NCBI GenBank assembly: GCA_001600095.1
Contig: BCIX01000003.1
Span: 1,488,001 to 1,552,000, forward strand
Source: Bullera alba
Taxonomy: Eukaryota; Basidiomycota; Tremellomycetes; Tremellales; Bulleraceae
Reading direction: 5' to 3'
DNA: 64,000 nucleotides
Both the position numbers and the translations under genes were made by a program. The notes under the pieces were generated by a model. It had not been told where the DNA came from. It made no database searches and was given only the letters and a program-made list of their open reading frames with translations. This document shows, one piece after another, positions 28,477-41,200 of this stretch (its first letter is position 1; each line of letters begins with the position of its first letter).

Positions 28477-30203
28477 CTGCTTGGATTACTTTGGATTACT
28501 TGACGGAGTTGCAGTAGAGTACAAGGTTGTATAGACTTTCTCATCAATTGGAACGATTGTTTGCTTTTGATGCATGCAGTAGTTGTGACGAGCGTCGATC
28601 TTTTCACTTGATGTTTTTCGGTGGTCGACCTCCACCGCGGCTCCGTAACTTAAAGCGAGGGCTTGGGCGTCGGGTGCCGTTCTCTGGACCCTGAGAATCG
28701 CCCTGAGCGGTTTGGCTGCAGTTTCATTTTGGATGGATCCAGTTGGGATTTACCCGCCAACCGAACACCCCCGTGAGTTGCCCAATTTCAATCGACCACC
28801 GGTGCGTAAATTGGCTTTACACTTGCTACACCAAACGTCGACATCAGTGACATACCCCACTCGCCTCACTCGAGAGACATCACGTCTGGAGCGAGGGCGC
28901 TGAAGGGGCGAAGAGAACATACTCATCGCCCGAGAGAATCACTTGATCGACGTTCAACCTCGGCTCATAGTCCTATCGCGCACTAATTCCGAAGGACCGA
29001 CGAGGTGAGTGAGAGTCATCCATTCCACACTTGTCCGCATCCTTCAGATCCTCCGTCCAGATCAGTCCCGCAGTGTGAATCCATTCCCACATTCGAGTTC
29101 GCGATATGCGCATCGCGTGATCTCGGATCTCGGATCTTTCGTCACTCCTTTCCTCGGAGACTCACAACGAGTCTCTTGACGATCACCCACTTCCTCTCCC
29201 TGTGATCATCGATCGTTACATCTCCATCCATCCCACGCTACTCTGCAGCCACAGCGAGCACTCGGTTCTGCTCGCTGACCCAAACCCTCCAGATCCACAA
29301 ATTAACCTACACAGGACCAGGTGAGCGGCAACGGTTTCTCGTCACCACCCACGCAGATTAGCGCGTGATCGCCCTCCACCCTCACACATCACTACCCTTG
29401 TCTGCTTCTTCTGCCCATCCCATATGTTCTTTCTGTCGTGGCTGCCATACTCTTCGAGCATCGCCCCACCTCCATGATCCCGGACATGTTGCATAGCATC
29501 GTGCTTCACGGACATGGATTCCGGTCTTCCGGCGGGATTTGGGAGATCTCGCCAGAAATGAACCTTCAACTTGTGATTCCCCCCTATTCGTCACCATCGC
29601 GACTCGTTCACGCCGCTCTCAAGACACGCGCAATCCTCTTCCAGACCTCCTTGGATATAATCTCCTCTCCCCTCTCATCTCCATATCCCCACCTTGGGCC
29701 TTTGCTGTCCGTGATCATCCCAGCGAGCGCTTCCTCAGGGTCAAGCCACGTGGCCTAATCGCCCCCTTTTGCCGAGTTTCAGAATCTTAGCGTCCGGGGT
29801 CTCCGCGCTCAGACCCAAACCTCCACTTTTCCTGTCCAAGCCAACCGGACAAACTCGTTTTACGTAATACCTGCCCACCGTTTTGGGCCCTTTTCCCCTC
29901 GGCAGAAAGGAGGGGGGTCGACAAGCGGGCGGTCGTCGGAGATCACTTCTGTCCAACTCGTCGATTGGGATGATACCACACACTTGATCACTCTTCTCCT
30001 ATCTTCCTCCCATCTCATACCTACCTCTGTCGCAACGGCAGCTCCCTCATATTTCATGTCGTTTCACTCCACTTCGGCGTCAGATCTCGTTACACCGCTT
30101 CTTCGATCCAACATGTCGATTCGAACACCTCGACTAACGTCCTTGTCATAGAGCGCACACTCGCCAGTCCCAACACACCCGGAGTGGTAGAGACGCTTAC
30201 TCG
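28477..30203. other. intergenic region with no gene seen
   Basis: About 1.7 kb between two + strand genes. C/T-rich patches occur between 29000 and 30200, and candidate donor sites (for example GTGAGC near 29321) suggest a long, perhaps spliced, 5' leader for the next gene. Frames of up to 106 codons lack protein-like composition. Confidence 0.4.
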
Positions 30204-33200
30204 ATGTCGTCGGCCGTCCTGTCTCCACATACAACCTCTCTCCCGTTGGTGGAAATTGGCAACGGCCCCCAGTCAAGCTATAAACGAGTCACTGTCACAT
30301 CTCGCTCAATGGAGCCCCCATCTTCTCCGGGCGCCCAAAGCGAAGGATCCAGGATAACAACATCGCCCGCACCGACCGTTCGTTCGACCACAGTGACTAG
30401 AAAGCTACGAACCCGATTGTCAACCTCGCCCGACAAACTCGGGAGAAAGCCCTCTCCTCCACCCGGCAGCAGCAAACTAGGCTACAAAGCCGTAGAGAAC
30501 TCGAAGAAGCTGGCAGGGGATGCCAAAGCCAAAAGAACCACGTCTAGAGCTGCAAACCGTGCGGAGGTCTCGGGGTCAGCTACGACGCGCAGAATCCGAA
30601 CTTTGAGCCAGCCCAAATACAAAGAGGAAACCAGCGACTCGGACATCGACATTGACGATGATACCGTCGTCGTAAACGCATCCAAGCCCGCGCCTACCAA
30701 TGTCTCCAGCCAGGATGACGAAGAGGGCGAGAATGAATTGTCAGAGTCCAATTCGGAGGAGGATAAGGGGGTCGCTCCAATCGCTACAGACGTCAACAAT
30801 ACAGGCACATCCACACCTCGGACAGACGTCCCGAAACCAGCGCATACACTTCGCTTGACGTTTGGAAAGAAGAGAAAAGCCATGGACTCCGAAAGCTCGT
30901 CGCTGTCGGAGCAACCTCAACCTCAGTCCGCTGAAACCGTGGCGGAGAACTCCGCTCAAGCGGCCCCAGGAGATGAAGCTATGGCGGAGGAAGACGCAAA
31001 AGCTGTTCTCGAAGCGACAGCAGAACTTGACAGTGGACGTCGGCTTCCGAGAAAGAAGAGAAAGTGGTTGAAGAAAGGGGAGGGTGAGTGGCTGCAAACA
31101 TGACTGTGCGAATATTAGCTAACCTCGGACAGTCGATCCCGATGACCCAGTAGCTGTAGCGCGGCAGAAGGAGCGACATGCGATGATCGACGAGTGAGTT
31201 TAGGCAAAGGCAAGACCGGAACACAACTGACACCGCTCCAGGGCATTGAAGATGCTGGATCAGCAGGTCGAGGAGATCAACAAAGGCGAACATGTTTCTC
31301 TGGTCACCATGTTGTCAGAGTTGGAGCGTAGGCACAGCTTGCAATTGACAAGACTTGAAGCGAGGCACCAGTGAGTGTTTCAAGGCGATATAGGCAGGCC
31401 AGTGTCTGACTCTCTTCAGGGCCGAATTGCAAGATCTTCAGAATATGAGAGACTTCGAAAAGCGTGATGCCAACTTTATGTTCAAAGTAAGTTGTCTTAA
31501 TGCCTGCATAAGCGTACGCTAACCTCTTCCCCTGGTAGGAAGAGCGAGAACGCCTGACGGCGCAGATGAACAAGGAGTACAGGCGAGATGTCGCGCAGTT
31601 GGCCAAAGAGAGGATCACGTTGATCAAGCGACCCGGTACACACAACATGCTGCGCGACGGAAGAGGTGGAGGTGGATGGGTGGTGTACGAAAACCACCTC
31701 TTGTCGAACCAGACACAAGCACTGGAGGCCGTGGAGGCGGGATCGAGCAGAGTCAGACGAGCGATAACACTCGACCCAGCTGGGATTCCGAAAGACTTTG
31801 GGGCCATCGATCTGGAAGCGATGAAAGTGCCTTACGCTCTGCCACCAAGTCGATCAAAGTCTCCCCCGACCTCGCATGGTCTGGCGAAGAAGGCGCCCAC
31901 AGTCTCGGTCGAAAACGACAGATCAGCTGGTACCGATAAAGCACGTCTGTTCCACGCCAAGACAGTCGCAAAGGAGAAGATGGAAGACCTACAATTCGAT
32001 GCGAGAAGGAATCGACCGCCTCCCGCCACCCAGGCTCGCCCGGAACCCCAGCCCGTAGCGGTCAAACCTGTTCAAGTCAGCCAGGTGAAAAGCACCTACG
32101 CTGCTGCTCCTCCATCGGCCTCGTACGCGAGACCTCCGCCTGAGCGATCTGAGCCACCACCCAGTCGACCTGAACAAGCACTTAATCGCCCAACGACTTT
32201 CCCCGACGAACAGCAGAGCAAGTATGCCAATCCACTACCACCCGGACTGAGCGAGCACGACATCGACCCTCAAGATAGACTGCCTTCTTTCGACATCTAC
32301 AAGGCGATGCCCAGAAAGCACAACCGGTGGGGATACCCATTATCCGAGGGATTCTGGGAGCGACTCAGGATGATCCGCCAGGACTGGGAGTACCTTCGCA
32401 AAGAGGAGGAGAAGAGGTTCATGATGAAAAGCCAAGCTGTGAAGTCTTCGCATCAGGATGTAGCGCCGAGCTCCACATCATCTGCGCCCAGCGTAGCGCC
32501 TACACCACCACAACAATCCGACCAGGCTGCTCAGCAAGAACGCCTTCAGTTTGGTAAACCTGTCGCTCCCACCACGTTTGCCCGTCCACCTGTCCTCACT
32601 CAGGCACCGCCTCGAACCAACATGTACTTTGGATCGCATCCTCGGACGCTTACCTCTGAGGCACCGGCTCAGAACGGCTCCGCCAGCGTTCCCAGCAACG
32701 CTCAACGATACGCTCGTCGAGACCCCTTTGATTCTTGGTATCAGCTCACGGCCAAAGACCGAGCGGATCGAGAGAAACAAGGCAAAGAGTCATCAGTCGC
32801 TCCTCCGGCTCGTACAGGTTCTGAGCTCGGTGTCAAAGACAGCAGTAAGAAGGACCATGTCACTATTGCTCCAGGATCCGCGCAGTCAGACAAGGCTGTC
32901 GTTTCCACATCATTCGGCGAGAGGTCGTTCCGGACTTTCCCTCCGGTCTCGAATCGCCCTGCATCGGATCCACGACTGCCCGAGTCATTTGCTCATGACG
33001 CGGAACGGTCTGCAGCTCAGCGCAAACCATCATCACAATCGTACGGATCGTCGAGTGCAACGGGACCTACATCATCGTCAACAGCACCTCCGGCCGACCG
33101 GCTCTCATCTTCCGAGGCGGCCTCGAAATCGGGTTTGAGCAAGGAACCCGCTTCTTCGTCGAAAGACGGCACGCCGAGGTCTTTTGCTACATTGGACCAC

Positions 33201-33509
33201 AAAGTCGGCTCGACGTCGTTCTTCAAAGATCCCGAGGTGATTGAGCAAGCGGAGAGAAGTGCGAGGGAGCGGGAGGAGAGGTTGAAGAACACGAGAATGC
33301 CAGCGGTCGATTGGGCGAGGTTGACGAGACCGCCGCCTCCACCTCTCGGTTCAATGTGGAACAGGGACCTCCACACAGCAGGACAAGCAGCAGCCTCGAG
33401 TGCCGGTGCAGCCGGCAGTACTGCCGATGCCAATGGTGCGAAAGAGAGCGAAGATAGGAGGAAGGCAGCGCTTCAGTATGTCCCGCCTTGGCGGACGTGG
33501 AAGGGTTGA
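30204..33509 (+). CDS. Sds3/Dep1-like coiled-coil protein, candidate Rpd3L subunit
   Basis: Five exons fit: 30204-31083, 31133-31193, 31242-31370, 31420-31486, 31539-33509 (1035 residues). The N-terminal 290 residues are disordered with acidic runs (SDIDIDDD, DDEEGENELSES). A coiled coil at about 294-400 includes AMIDEALKMLDQQVEEINKG and LSELERRHSLQLTRLEARH, resembling the Sds3-like family of Rpd3L histone deacetylase scaffold proteins. A small folded-looking block follows (KHNRWGYPLSEGFWERLRM near 630). The C-terminal half is Pro/Ser-rich. The Sds3 assignment rests on pattern resemblance only; the protein is much longer than yeast Sds3 (327 residues), and an unrelated coiled-coil protein is possible. 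VPS25 follows on the same strand. Confidence 0.5.
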
Positions 33510-33870
33510 AGACTGGAAGGGTATTGGCAGAATCGATCTCACATCAGGTGTAGATCTCGGCACGGAGTGGCAGCAACGGACGGAATTGCCTACATTCATT
33601 TGCATATCATGCTAGGTAGTACTTACATCAACATCATCGACAGCAGTGCCCTGTGTATATACTTCCTATGTGACTTTGTATCGACCAAAAGGCAAGAAGA
33701 GGAGAGGACAGCTTGAAGGCTCTCGAAGACTACAACCGGGATTTTGATCCCGTGTCAACAACGTCCATGGTTCATCACCGCTTCATCGATAGCATATCAG
33801 TCCTCGGGACTTGCTCTCATCTCATACTGTCCTGCAGGAACCCTTCTCGATAGCAGCTCCATGAGCAAGC
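33510..33870. other. intergenic, no gene seen
   Basis: 361 bp between two + strand genes. Nothing recognised; probably the 3' flank of the Sds3-like gene plus the VPS25 promoter. Confidence 0.4.
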
Positions 33871-34836
33871 ATGTCGATGGTCACACAGCCGACGAGAGCG
33901 GGACTCGTGACGACATTGCCGGTTCAAAGCCGGAGCACGAACGACGGTAACCCCAAGACACCACTAAGGGAGGTCACTTCGAATAGTGGCTTCGTCTTTC
34001 CTGCTATATGGTCGTTTCCGCCGTTCTTCACGTATGTCACAAGCGCTCACATTATCACTTCCTTATCTGGGGCATAGTCCGAGATGCTGAGAATGACATG
34101 CTGATTTGATGTACTACTAGACTGCAGCCTAATCCTTCGACACTGGCTCACCAATTGACTCTATGGACGGCACTGGTATTGCGATGGGCGAAACACAACA
34201 GGGTTTTCATGATAAATACAGACGACCAGGATGGTCCAGAGGTGTTCAACCATAAGGCTATCAGACGTCAGTATCGATCATCTTACACGGAGGAGACGAA
34301 GGAGGTCACTGAACAGAGTTGTAGGGCGATTGCAGCAGCCGGCGGTGAAGCACGTCCTGGCAGAGTTGGTCAAGAAGGGTGAGCTCTTCATCTGTGTCAT
34401 GACCGGCTATTGTACTCACCCACCGAGCTGACCTTTTTCTCTCATAGGCGACGCAGTAGCAGATCCGCCCAAACAGACCTCGACGTATCTCCTATATTGG
34501 CGGAAACCCGAGGAGTGGGGAACCCTTATCCACGACTGGGTAGGTGTCCAGAGGCGCCTCTGTCAGAATCGCAGCTGATACTCGGCCTATAGGTCATGGA
34601 CAATGGGTTTGATTCTAGCATCATGACATTCTACGAGATCACCGAGGGCGACTTATCAGATAAGACGGGTGAGTCACCCTATGCAGAGGTGACCGGTCGG
34701 CGCTGATTATCTTGCAGACTTTTACCAACTCCCTGCGCCATTACTGCGGAAAGCTCTAGACACACTGGTCAAGAGAGGCAAGGCGCAGATCATCAAAGGG
34801 GATGGCGAGATGGGTGAAGGCGCCAGGTTCTTCTGA
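33871..34836 (+). CDS. VPS25: ESCRT-II subunit Vps25
   Basis: Subunit of the endosomal ESCRT-II complex that recruits Vps20 (ESCRT-III) for multivesicular body sorting. Six exons fit exactly: 33871-34031, 34121-34266, 34325-34378, 34448-34539, 34593-34668, 34718-34836 (215 residues). Two winged-helix domains are visible: the first with FPAIWSFPPFFTLQPN and RWAKHNRVFMI, the second with RKPEEWGTLIHDWVMDNG, FYEITEGDLS and LLRKALDTLVKRGKAQII, all typical of the family. The N-terminal 45 residues before SGFVFPAIWSF are poorly conserved, so the true start could be a little downstream, although no later ATG lies before the conserved region. Confidence 0.93.
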
Positions 34837-35050
34837 AATCGATTATCATTTCCTAGGCAGTCGAAGGACGACGCCTCATTGTCATAGGGCCTGGGGCATA
34901 TGATGTTGTGATAGTATGCATGTGAGTGTCACGAGAAACGAGCTGATCAGGTCTGGCACGAGCAGAAGTGTGGTGTGAGAAGGGGGAGCTAATCCGAGAG
35001 AGAGTCCTTACAAGCTGACAACGCAAGAAGCATACGCGATGTCTATCTGT

Positions 35051-36001
35051 TCAAAGGTCGGGGTTTCCCTTGTACGGTGACTGGTAAGGCTGACTGGTGA
35101 CGGAGGGCTGTTGTGGCTGTGCGGATCCCAGACTTGGGACACGACGCCTGGCTAATCCTAGTAGTTGATAGAAGGACGCAGAGGTGTTGGACAGCGGGCC
35201 GGTGTACGTCAGGGCTTGGACGGGGTACGAAGGGGCTGTCGTGTATGTCGCAGTGGAGGCGGGACATGTGAGTCGAATCGGAAGCGTAGGGGGCGGCATC
35301 GCCGGAGGTGGCATCGAGTTCGATCTCATCGAATCGGGGTCGAACGTATAGCCATCGAGGGGATGGCCTGACGTCATGACGGACCTCTGAACGCTCGAGG
35401 TTGATGGCAACACATACGGGCTGGTCCAACCTAGTCCAGTACCTGCGCTCCCCGTGCTCCACACGTTATTCGGAGCCAAGGGGGGCTGCTGCATGCCCGC
35501 TAGACTCGAGGGCTGTTGTGACGGCGCTGATGACCCCTGTATAGGATACCAGTTGGATATCTGCGGCGGATCCAATATCTGCATGGTTCGAATGTAGGCT
35601 GTCTCCTGGAACTCAGGGTTCTCACGTTGATGAACCCGACAAGTAGATTGCCAAACTATCAACCTGATCTTGGCTTGCGTCTGAGGATCAGCACTTTGAT
35701 AGGCCAGTCGATCGGTGAGCCCGAATGTCTTGATGTACGCCGGTGGACAAGACTCCACGTCCCATATCGCCTCGAGGGCATAATCCTGGGCAGACTTGGT
35801 CGAATCGAGGTAGCTCAGGTATTGTTCGGTCGTCATTTGTTCCCCCCTGATCTCCTCCCCGCCGCGTCCAGTGTCTGTCGTTCCGTCGTACTGTGAGCCG
35901 GACGTACGTACCAGTGGCGGTGCCATCTCTGGCACTGGTTCCACCGACTGAGGTCGCTGCAATTTGGGAAACATGTCGAGCTCGTGGGATTGCTGATCCA
36001 T
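35051..36001 (-). CDS. unknown protein, paralogue A of a tandem pair
   Basis: Single-exon frame of 316 residues; the ATG is at 35999-36001 (the frame also runs upstream to a TTG at 36097). No known domain is recognised. The N-terminal half holds a helical-looking region of about 70 residues (EQYLSYLDSTKSAQDYALEA, then CPPAYIKTFGLTD and KIRLIVWQSTCRV). The C-terminal half is Pro/Ser/Tyr/Gln-rich and looks disordered. The core resembles the repeated module in the next minus-strand gene (36728-37591): a P-x-YI segment, a stretch ending T-x-x-KIR-x-I, then a QS/WQS motif. No signal peptide or membrane segment. Convergent with VPS25. Confidence 0.65.
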   Translation of the reverse strand: MDQQSHELDMFPKLQRPQSVEPVPEMAPPLVRTSGSQYDGTTDTGRGGEEIRGEQMTTEQYLSYLDSTKSAQDYALEAIWDVESCPPAYIKTFGLTDRLAYQSADPQTQAKIRLIVWQSTCRVHQRENPEFQETAYIRTMQILDPPQISNWYPIQGSSAPSQQPSSLAGMQQPPLAPNNVWSTGSAGTGLGWTSPYVLPSTSSVQRSVMTSGHPLDGYTFDPDSMRSNSMPPPAMPPPTLPIRLTCPASTATYTTAPSYPVQALTYTGPLSNTSASFYQLLGLARRRVPSLGSAQPQQPSVTSQPYQSPYKGNPDL

Positions 36002-36727
36002 TGTGAAAAAAGTACGGCTGCGCAAGGGTAGATAGGTAGCAAAGTCACTTTTGGAAGGTCGATCTTCAGTGGGAAAGTACGATAAGCTGGAAACCAAGGT
36101 CGTTCAGCGGTATATGAAGACTAGGAGGTTGTGGATACTCGCAATCTTGATACACATCGGAGTTGCTGAGTTGACCATCTCCCTCGTGAAACCCCTACAT
36201 GAGCCGAAGCACGGGGAGGCAATGACGCAACTCCCACCATTGCCTGATTGCCATGATCGCCAGTATCGGGTTTTGAGCATGTGACAGCATGCTGCACAGG
36301 GGTGTGAAAGGATGTTCGCTGTAAGTGTCTCACTACACCGTTGAAACACTTACCCTTCGGACGTGAAGGAGGCAAATGATTGGTGTTGGCGGCGGGGCGG
36401 AGTGGTCAGATGTGTGGTGTTTCGTCGGGTCAACACTCAACATGCTTGGCAGTATGGTCTCGAGTCGAAGTTCATGAGCTTCAGCTTCCAATCATACTCA
36501 TATCATCAGCTGGAAACTGAAACGAAAGGTGCATGAGTAGACATGCGATACTAGCTGAGAAGTATTGTCACTTTTTGGATGTGAGTGGAAGTTCACGAAT
36601 TGGAATTGGGGTCTAGCGAGATTCTGGGAAAGAGTGGTGTGCGACTTGCAGTGCGAACTGCGTTCCCATCATCCAGCAGCGAAGCTAGCATGATCGAGCC
36701 AGATCTACTCGGAGGAGGCTGCTAGTT
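36002..36727. other. intergenic between the paralogous pair
   Basis: 726 bp between two same-strand unknown genes. No further frame or repeat was recognised. Likely the promoter of the 35051-36001 gene. Confidence 0.4.
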
Positions 36728-37591
36728 TCAACGGGGCTGGTAAGTCCAATTACTGAAGTTGGGGTTGGCGTGAGTGGTGGCAGAGTACGATGGCAGAGTC
36801 GAGCTTCGAGTGATCTCTGTAAACCCAGGTCCGTCGTCCCACGACACACCGCCAGCGCCTTGGGATGGACTGATCATGTTCTGCTGGCTTTGGTGGTTGC
36901 CGGATGTCACAGGATCCGTCAAACTTCTTTGCGGCGTCGGCAAGGACACACTTGCTGGCGCAGTCTGTAGAGTAGCGACAGCGTGCTTGTATTCTTCATC
37001 TGCAGTATAGACAGTTCGAATTTTCGCATCAACGCTTTGTCTGATGAGACCCCGGATGGCCTTTTGCGTATCCTCCCCGATATTTTGGTAGTACTCCCGC
37101 TCCCGGTCGCTGAAGACGGTCGTGCCGTAGGGGGTAATGTAACTGGGCTTGGAGTATACGGTTGCAAGCTGGTCATCCGCAGTAGTGGGTGCCTTGGCGA
37201 TCGGTGGGACAAGACCGGCCATCACGATAGCGAACGTGTCACTCTGCAACCGAGGAGTCGGGATGGTTTGTAGGATTGTCTCCCAGATGATCGTCTCGAT
37301 CTTGCTCCTTGTCTCCCCGTCCTGGGACTGGTAGTACGATTCCTCGTCTTTGGCCAAGGTACTCTGACCTTCGAGTACGTACGAGCTTTTGGTGTACATC
37401 TCACTGAGCTGATCGTCGTTCAAGGGGCTGATCAGCATTGCGTTCTGAGAGGCTTCGGCTGCTTGCCTCAAATTGAGCCACCCCTGCTGAGCAGCAGCGG
37501 CGTCAGAGATCGGGGAGGCAGTCATCCGAGTCGCTGCTGCCAGTGTTGCGTCGTGTTTGCCGCCAGAGGCATAAGGATTTCGGTTCATCAT
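36728..37591 (-). CDS. unknown protein with an internal duplication, paralogue B of a tandem pair
   Basis: Single-exon frame of 287 residues starting MMNRNPYASGGKHDATLAAA; the second Met could also be the start. Two copies of a module of about 50 residues lie in tandem. The first runs from DDQLSEMYTKSSYVLEG through YYQSQDGETRSKIETIIWET. The second runs from DDQLATVYSKPSYITPYG through YYQNIGEDTQKAIRGLIRQS. The shared skeleton is DDQL-xx-Y-x-K-x-SY, then (E/R)-x-YYQ-xx-G-x-x-T-x-K/A-I-x-x-(L/I)I. The tail is Ser/Thr/Pro-rich. A related single module occurs in the neighbouring gene at 35051-36001. I know no named family for this module. Confidence 0.7.
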   Translation of the reverse strand: MMNRNPYASGGKHDATLAAATRMTASPISDAAAAQQGWLNLRQAAEASQNAMLISPLNDDQLSEMYTKSSYVLEGQSTLAKDEESYYQSQDGETRSKIETIIWETILQTIPTPRLQSDTFAIVMAGLVPPIAKAPTTADDQLATVYSKPSYITPYGTTVFSDREREYYQNIGEDTQKAIRGLIRQSVDAKIRTVYTADEEYKHAVATLQTAPASVSLPTPQRSLTDPVTSGNHQSQQNMISPSQGAGGVSWDDGPGFTEITRSSTLPSYSATTHANPNFSNWTYQPR

Positions 37592-38234
37592 TGTAAGGGC
37601 ACGAGTTCGATATGTGTCCGTTGGGGCTGCCGATTTCGTAGAAAATGTGATTTGAGCCTATGGGTATTTGGGATGTCGGGGGATCGTCTGCGCAATTTAT
37701 ATAGGGGTCGTCGGTCTTTGTCGTAGGGGGGGCGGGCGCGTGCATGCTGACAAGCGGACTTCATAAGGATGACACTTTGACGATTTTATCAGCAAAGGAG
37801 CCGGTGGTGATACGCGTACGAGTCATCGACGACAACTGAAAGTGTTTCATGTCCTTTCGTCTGCCTTTCGTCGGATACCCAGAACTGTCATTTGTCGGCT
37901 CCGATTCGTTTCGCTGCGTGATCGAGTCTCCGAATCACCTTAAAGACAAGTGTGAGACGTGAGGATGTGGAATATTGGCAGGCATGAGCGGACATTGCGC
38001 ATCGAGCACAGTATTGACGGTATCACACGGTAGACTCGGTACACGGTACTACCCGCTTTCATTCGGGGTCATGAAGGCTGCATAGCGGGAGACAAACACG
38101 ACTGACAACAAATTTGACATCAAGATACACCATGAAACGCCCAAGATATCACGAGCCGCACTAATGCAAGCTCCGTCGTACACTACTTCGCCAAGCGATA
38201 TGTCAAACACAAGAGACACTCTCGAGACACTTCC
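37592..38234. other. intergenic, no gene seen
   Basis: 643 bp upstream of the paralogue B gene and downstream of the giant minus-strand gene. No protein-like frame. Confidence 0.4.
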
Positions 38235-41200
38235 TCAATTCCCTCTACTCTGAGTCCTCCGGAGCGAATCTATACTGCTCCTACTGATACTCCTGGACAA
38301 GGTTCCCTCCTCCTCGAACGACTTGACAAGGTCCTTGACGCTGCTGCTGCTCTTGCATGATGGTAGTGTGATGAGAGAGGATGTACTCGGGCTGGAAGCT
38401 GCCTTGGTGTCCTCGAAGAGGGCTTTGATCGCAGACGAGCGTTGCTTGTAAGGTGGGTTCAGTTGGGGGTACAGCCTTCCTCCGGGCGTCGATATCGGAT
38501 TGCTGGATGTCGAAGATGATGTGATGACAGGTGATGAACCTGCATTGCCAGTTGCTGTGGTCGATGACGATACCGTGGGCTGGGAGGGTAAGCTCGCAGT
38601 GGTCGACTTCCACGCTGGAGAAGATGGATGAGCGATTGGCGATTGGGTGAAAGCACCTGGGACCGTGCCGTATCGAGATCCTTCCGCTTGTCGCATCGGT
38701 GTAACTGCTGTCGCAACAGGCGAGACCGGTGTAGCGGCGACTGGCGGCGATGGGCGAGGCTGCTTTGGCTGCACCTCATTCCTCAGTCGGCTAAGCAACT
38801 TGTTTTCCACCGGCTTTTCAATGACATCGACCGGTTGGAAGAAGTCGTAGTCGATTGCTTTGCCTTTACCCTTGTCGACTTTGGGTGGCTCGGGAATATC
38901 TTCCTCGATGGCAGGCTGTGATTTGCGTTGGATGGGCTTTGTCGACCATATTGACGTAAACATCCGCCTGATGGTCGAAGGTGGGACAATGGAGATACTG
39001 GATGTGTCGCTCTGGTCTCGGATCGGGGTCTCGGGTACTGCTATCGGGCTTGCGAGCTGCGAGGTGTTTGCCATGGTTGCTCGTCGCTTGGACCTATGTT
39101 CGTCCTCGGCTTGCTCCGCCAGCGGTTTCTTGTGCGTGTTGACCCTCTTCTCCAGCGCTTTCAGTCGAAGCATGATCATAGATCTAACGAGGGTTAGCAG
39201 GTAGACGCAACAGCAGGGATAGATTCGGACTCACTGATCCCACTCTCCCTTCCAGCCCTTGCAGCCTTCAAGCTCCTGAAATCGATCTGCTACTTTCTGT
39301 AGATCCCATTCCTGCGCTTGGGGTTCCTTCTCCGATCCAACTACCCTCTTTGCCCAGCCCATCCAGCTGGAAGACGAAGGGAGTGGCTTGGTTTGACGGT
39401 TCTTCACCCACTTCGCCAATTCCGCCCTATAGACCTTCTCCAATCGCTTCCATTCTGAAACTCCCCAAGGCCGGTCCACACTCTCTACTCCAAGGTCTTC
39501 TGTACGGGTCGCAGTCGCCTGTGGGGCTGAAACAGGACCATGAGACCTGTGCCTGCTATGTCCTCTCTTCCTCTTGCCGGGGGTAACCTTCCATCCTCCA
39601 GGTAGGTTCACCTCGGTCTCATCACTCTCCCATCCCAGCTCCGAGTAGCCACCGACGCTCCTAGCCCTACTCCTCGATCTCGATCGACGACTGGCGACGA
39701 TCTCCAGCTCGGCTTCATAGAGCAGTTCGTCCCTATTGAGCTTCTTGGCAGAATCGAGGGTAGCAAAGTGCTTCGACTCGAAGCCGGATTTCTGCCTCTC
39801 TCGACGTCCAGGCGTTGTCGGCGCTTTCGCGGCGGGGTCGGAGGTTGAGGGGAGTGCGATTGAGTGTGACTGCGGGGTTGTGGAGGGCAGTATTCCGTGC
39901 TCGATGTACGCGTGATTCTGGTGAGGCGTTAGTCTAAGCCTCGACTTAGAGAGTCGACTCACCATTTTAAGAATCGCTGCGGCTCTGGCAGCGGCTCTCG
40001 GATCCAGAGACGACACTTCCACCACGGATCGAAAGCTCTCGTCGCCTGCCTGATCGTCGTCATCCGCAGAAGCAGACGCGAGCTCCTCTCCGAGAGATCT
40101 TCTGGATGACAGTTTGGGTCGATGAGTACCGCTTTGGTGATCCGGCTGATCATTGACGGAAATCGTGTTCTGCTGCTGGGATTTCGAGGGAGATGTCACA
40201 GATCCGGATGAAGAGGAAGACGAAGCCTCCGACTCTGACGCTGGCATCATGGTAGCACTTTTGCGAGCTACCTCAACGGGTAGAATTGGTTGTGGAGCAG
40301 GTAGTGCTGGTTGAGTTGGTCCCAAGGGAGGTATTGACTTGGGATCCTCTTTGGTGGACATTGAGGCAGTTGGAGTCGCGAAGTCCCTGATCTTCAGCGT
40401 TGGTGTAGCTACGGGATTCGAAATGGTAGTCTCTTGATGGCTGGAGAGAGGTTCCTCTTGCTCCTGTACCGATGTTTCCGGAACCTCTTCGATCGATATT
40501 TCAGGGCATGTATCTCCCTGTGACTCGTCACTCTCCTCCTCCAGCTCTTCTTCCGTCAGCGAGGCGTCCTCGTCGTTGTCTGATCCCTGCTGAGACATCT
40601 CTTGTTCTGCCTCCGGCTCGACCTTGACGATACCTTTATAGACGACCGACAAGGTGATCCGCCGCGAGCGCCTTGGGGCCGGTGCAGATGTGTCGGCAGT
40701 GGTTTCTTGAGTGTTCGCCTGTTCGATGGGCAGATGGGGAGTGTCGACTTGAACGTCATCAGACCTGGTGACGAGCTGTTGGTTGCTGGTGTCTGATGAT
40801 GATGATGAGGCGATGTTTGAAGGGCCGCTCTGCTCCAGATTCGACTGTTCCTCCGGCGTCGGGGTTACGACATCCGATTGGCCCACCAGCTCTTCCGGAC
40901 CGAGCTCCTGAGACGAGTCCTCCTCCTCTTGGGACTGCTCTATCGGTACTTCCTCTCCTTCTGCATCGATATCGATAGTCGAAACATCTGCCTCGTTGGT
41001 CGGGTCTGTGTTAAGGAGTGCTACTTGTGCTTGAGCGCAGTAGTTCTCCTCGTCCGATACCGACTCCGGTTCGTCGTCATCTCCCATCGAGCCATTGGAC
41101 ATATCCACTTCGGCATCGGGGCCATCCTCGGCGTCGGAATCTTTCGAGGTATGATCTTCGTCGTGTTGAACTTCGATCTCGTCTGCCTGGGCGATCATGT

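Noticed and set aside
35051..36097. Longer version of the paralogue A frame from 36097
   Set aside because: The codon at 36097 is TTG; the first ATG is at 35999-36001.
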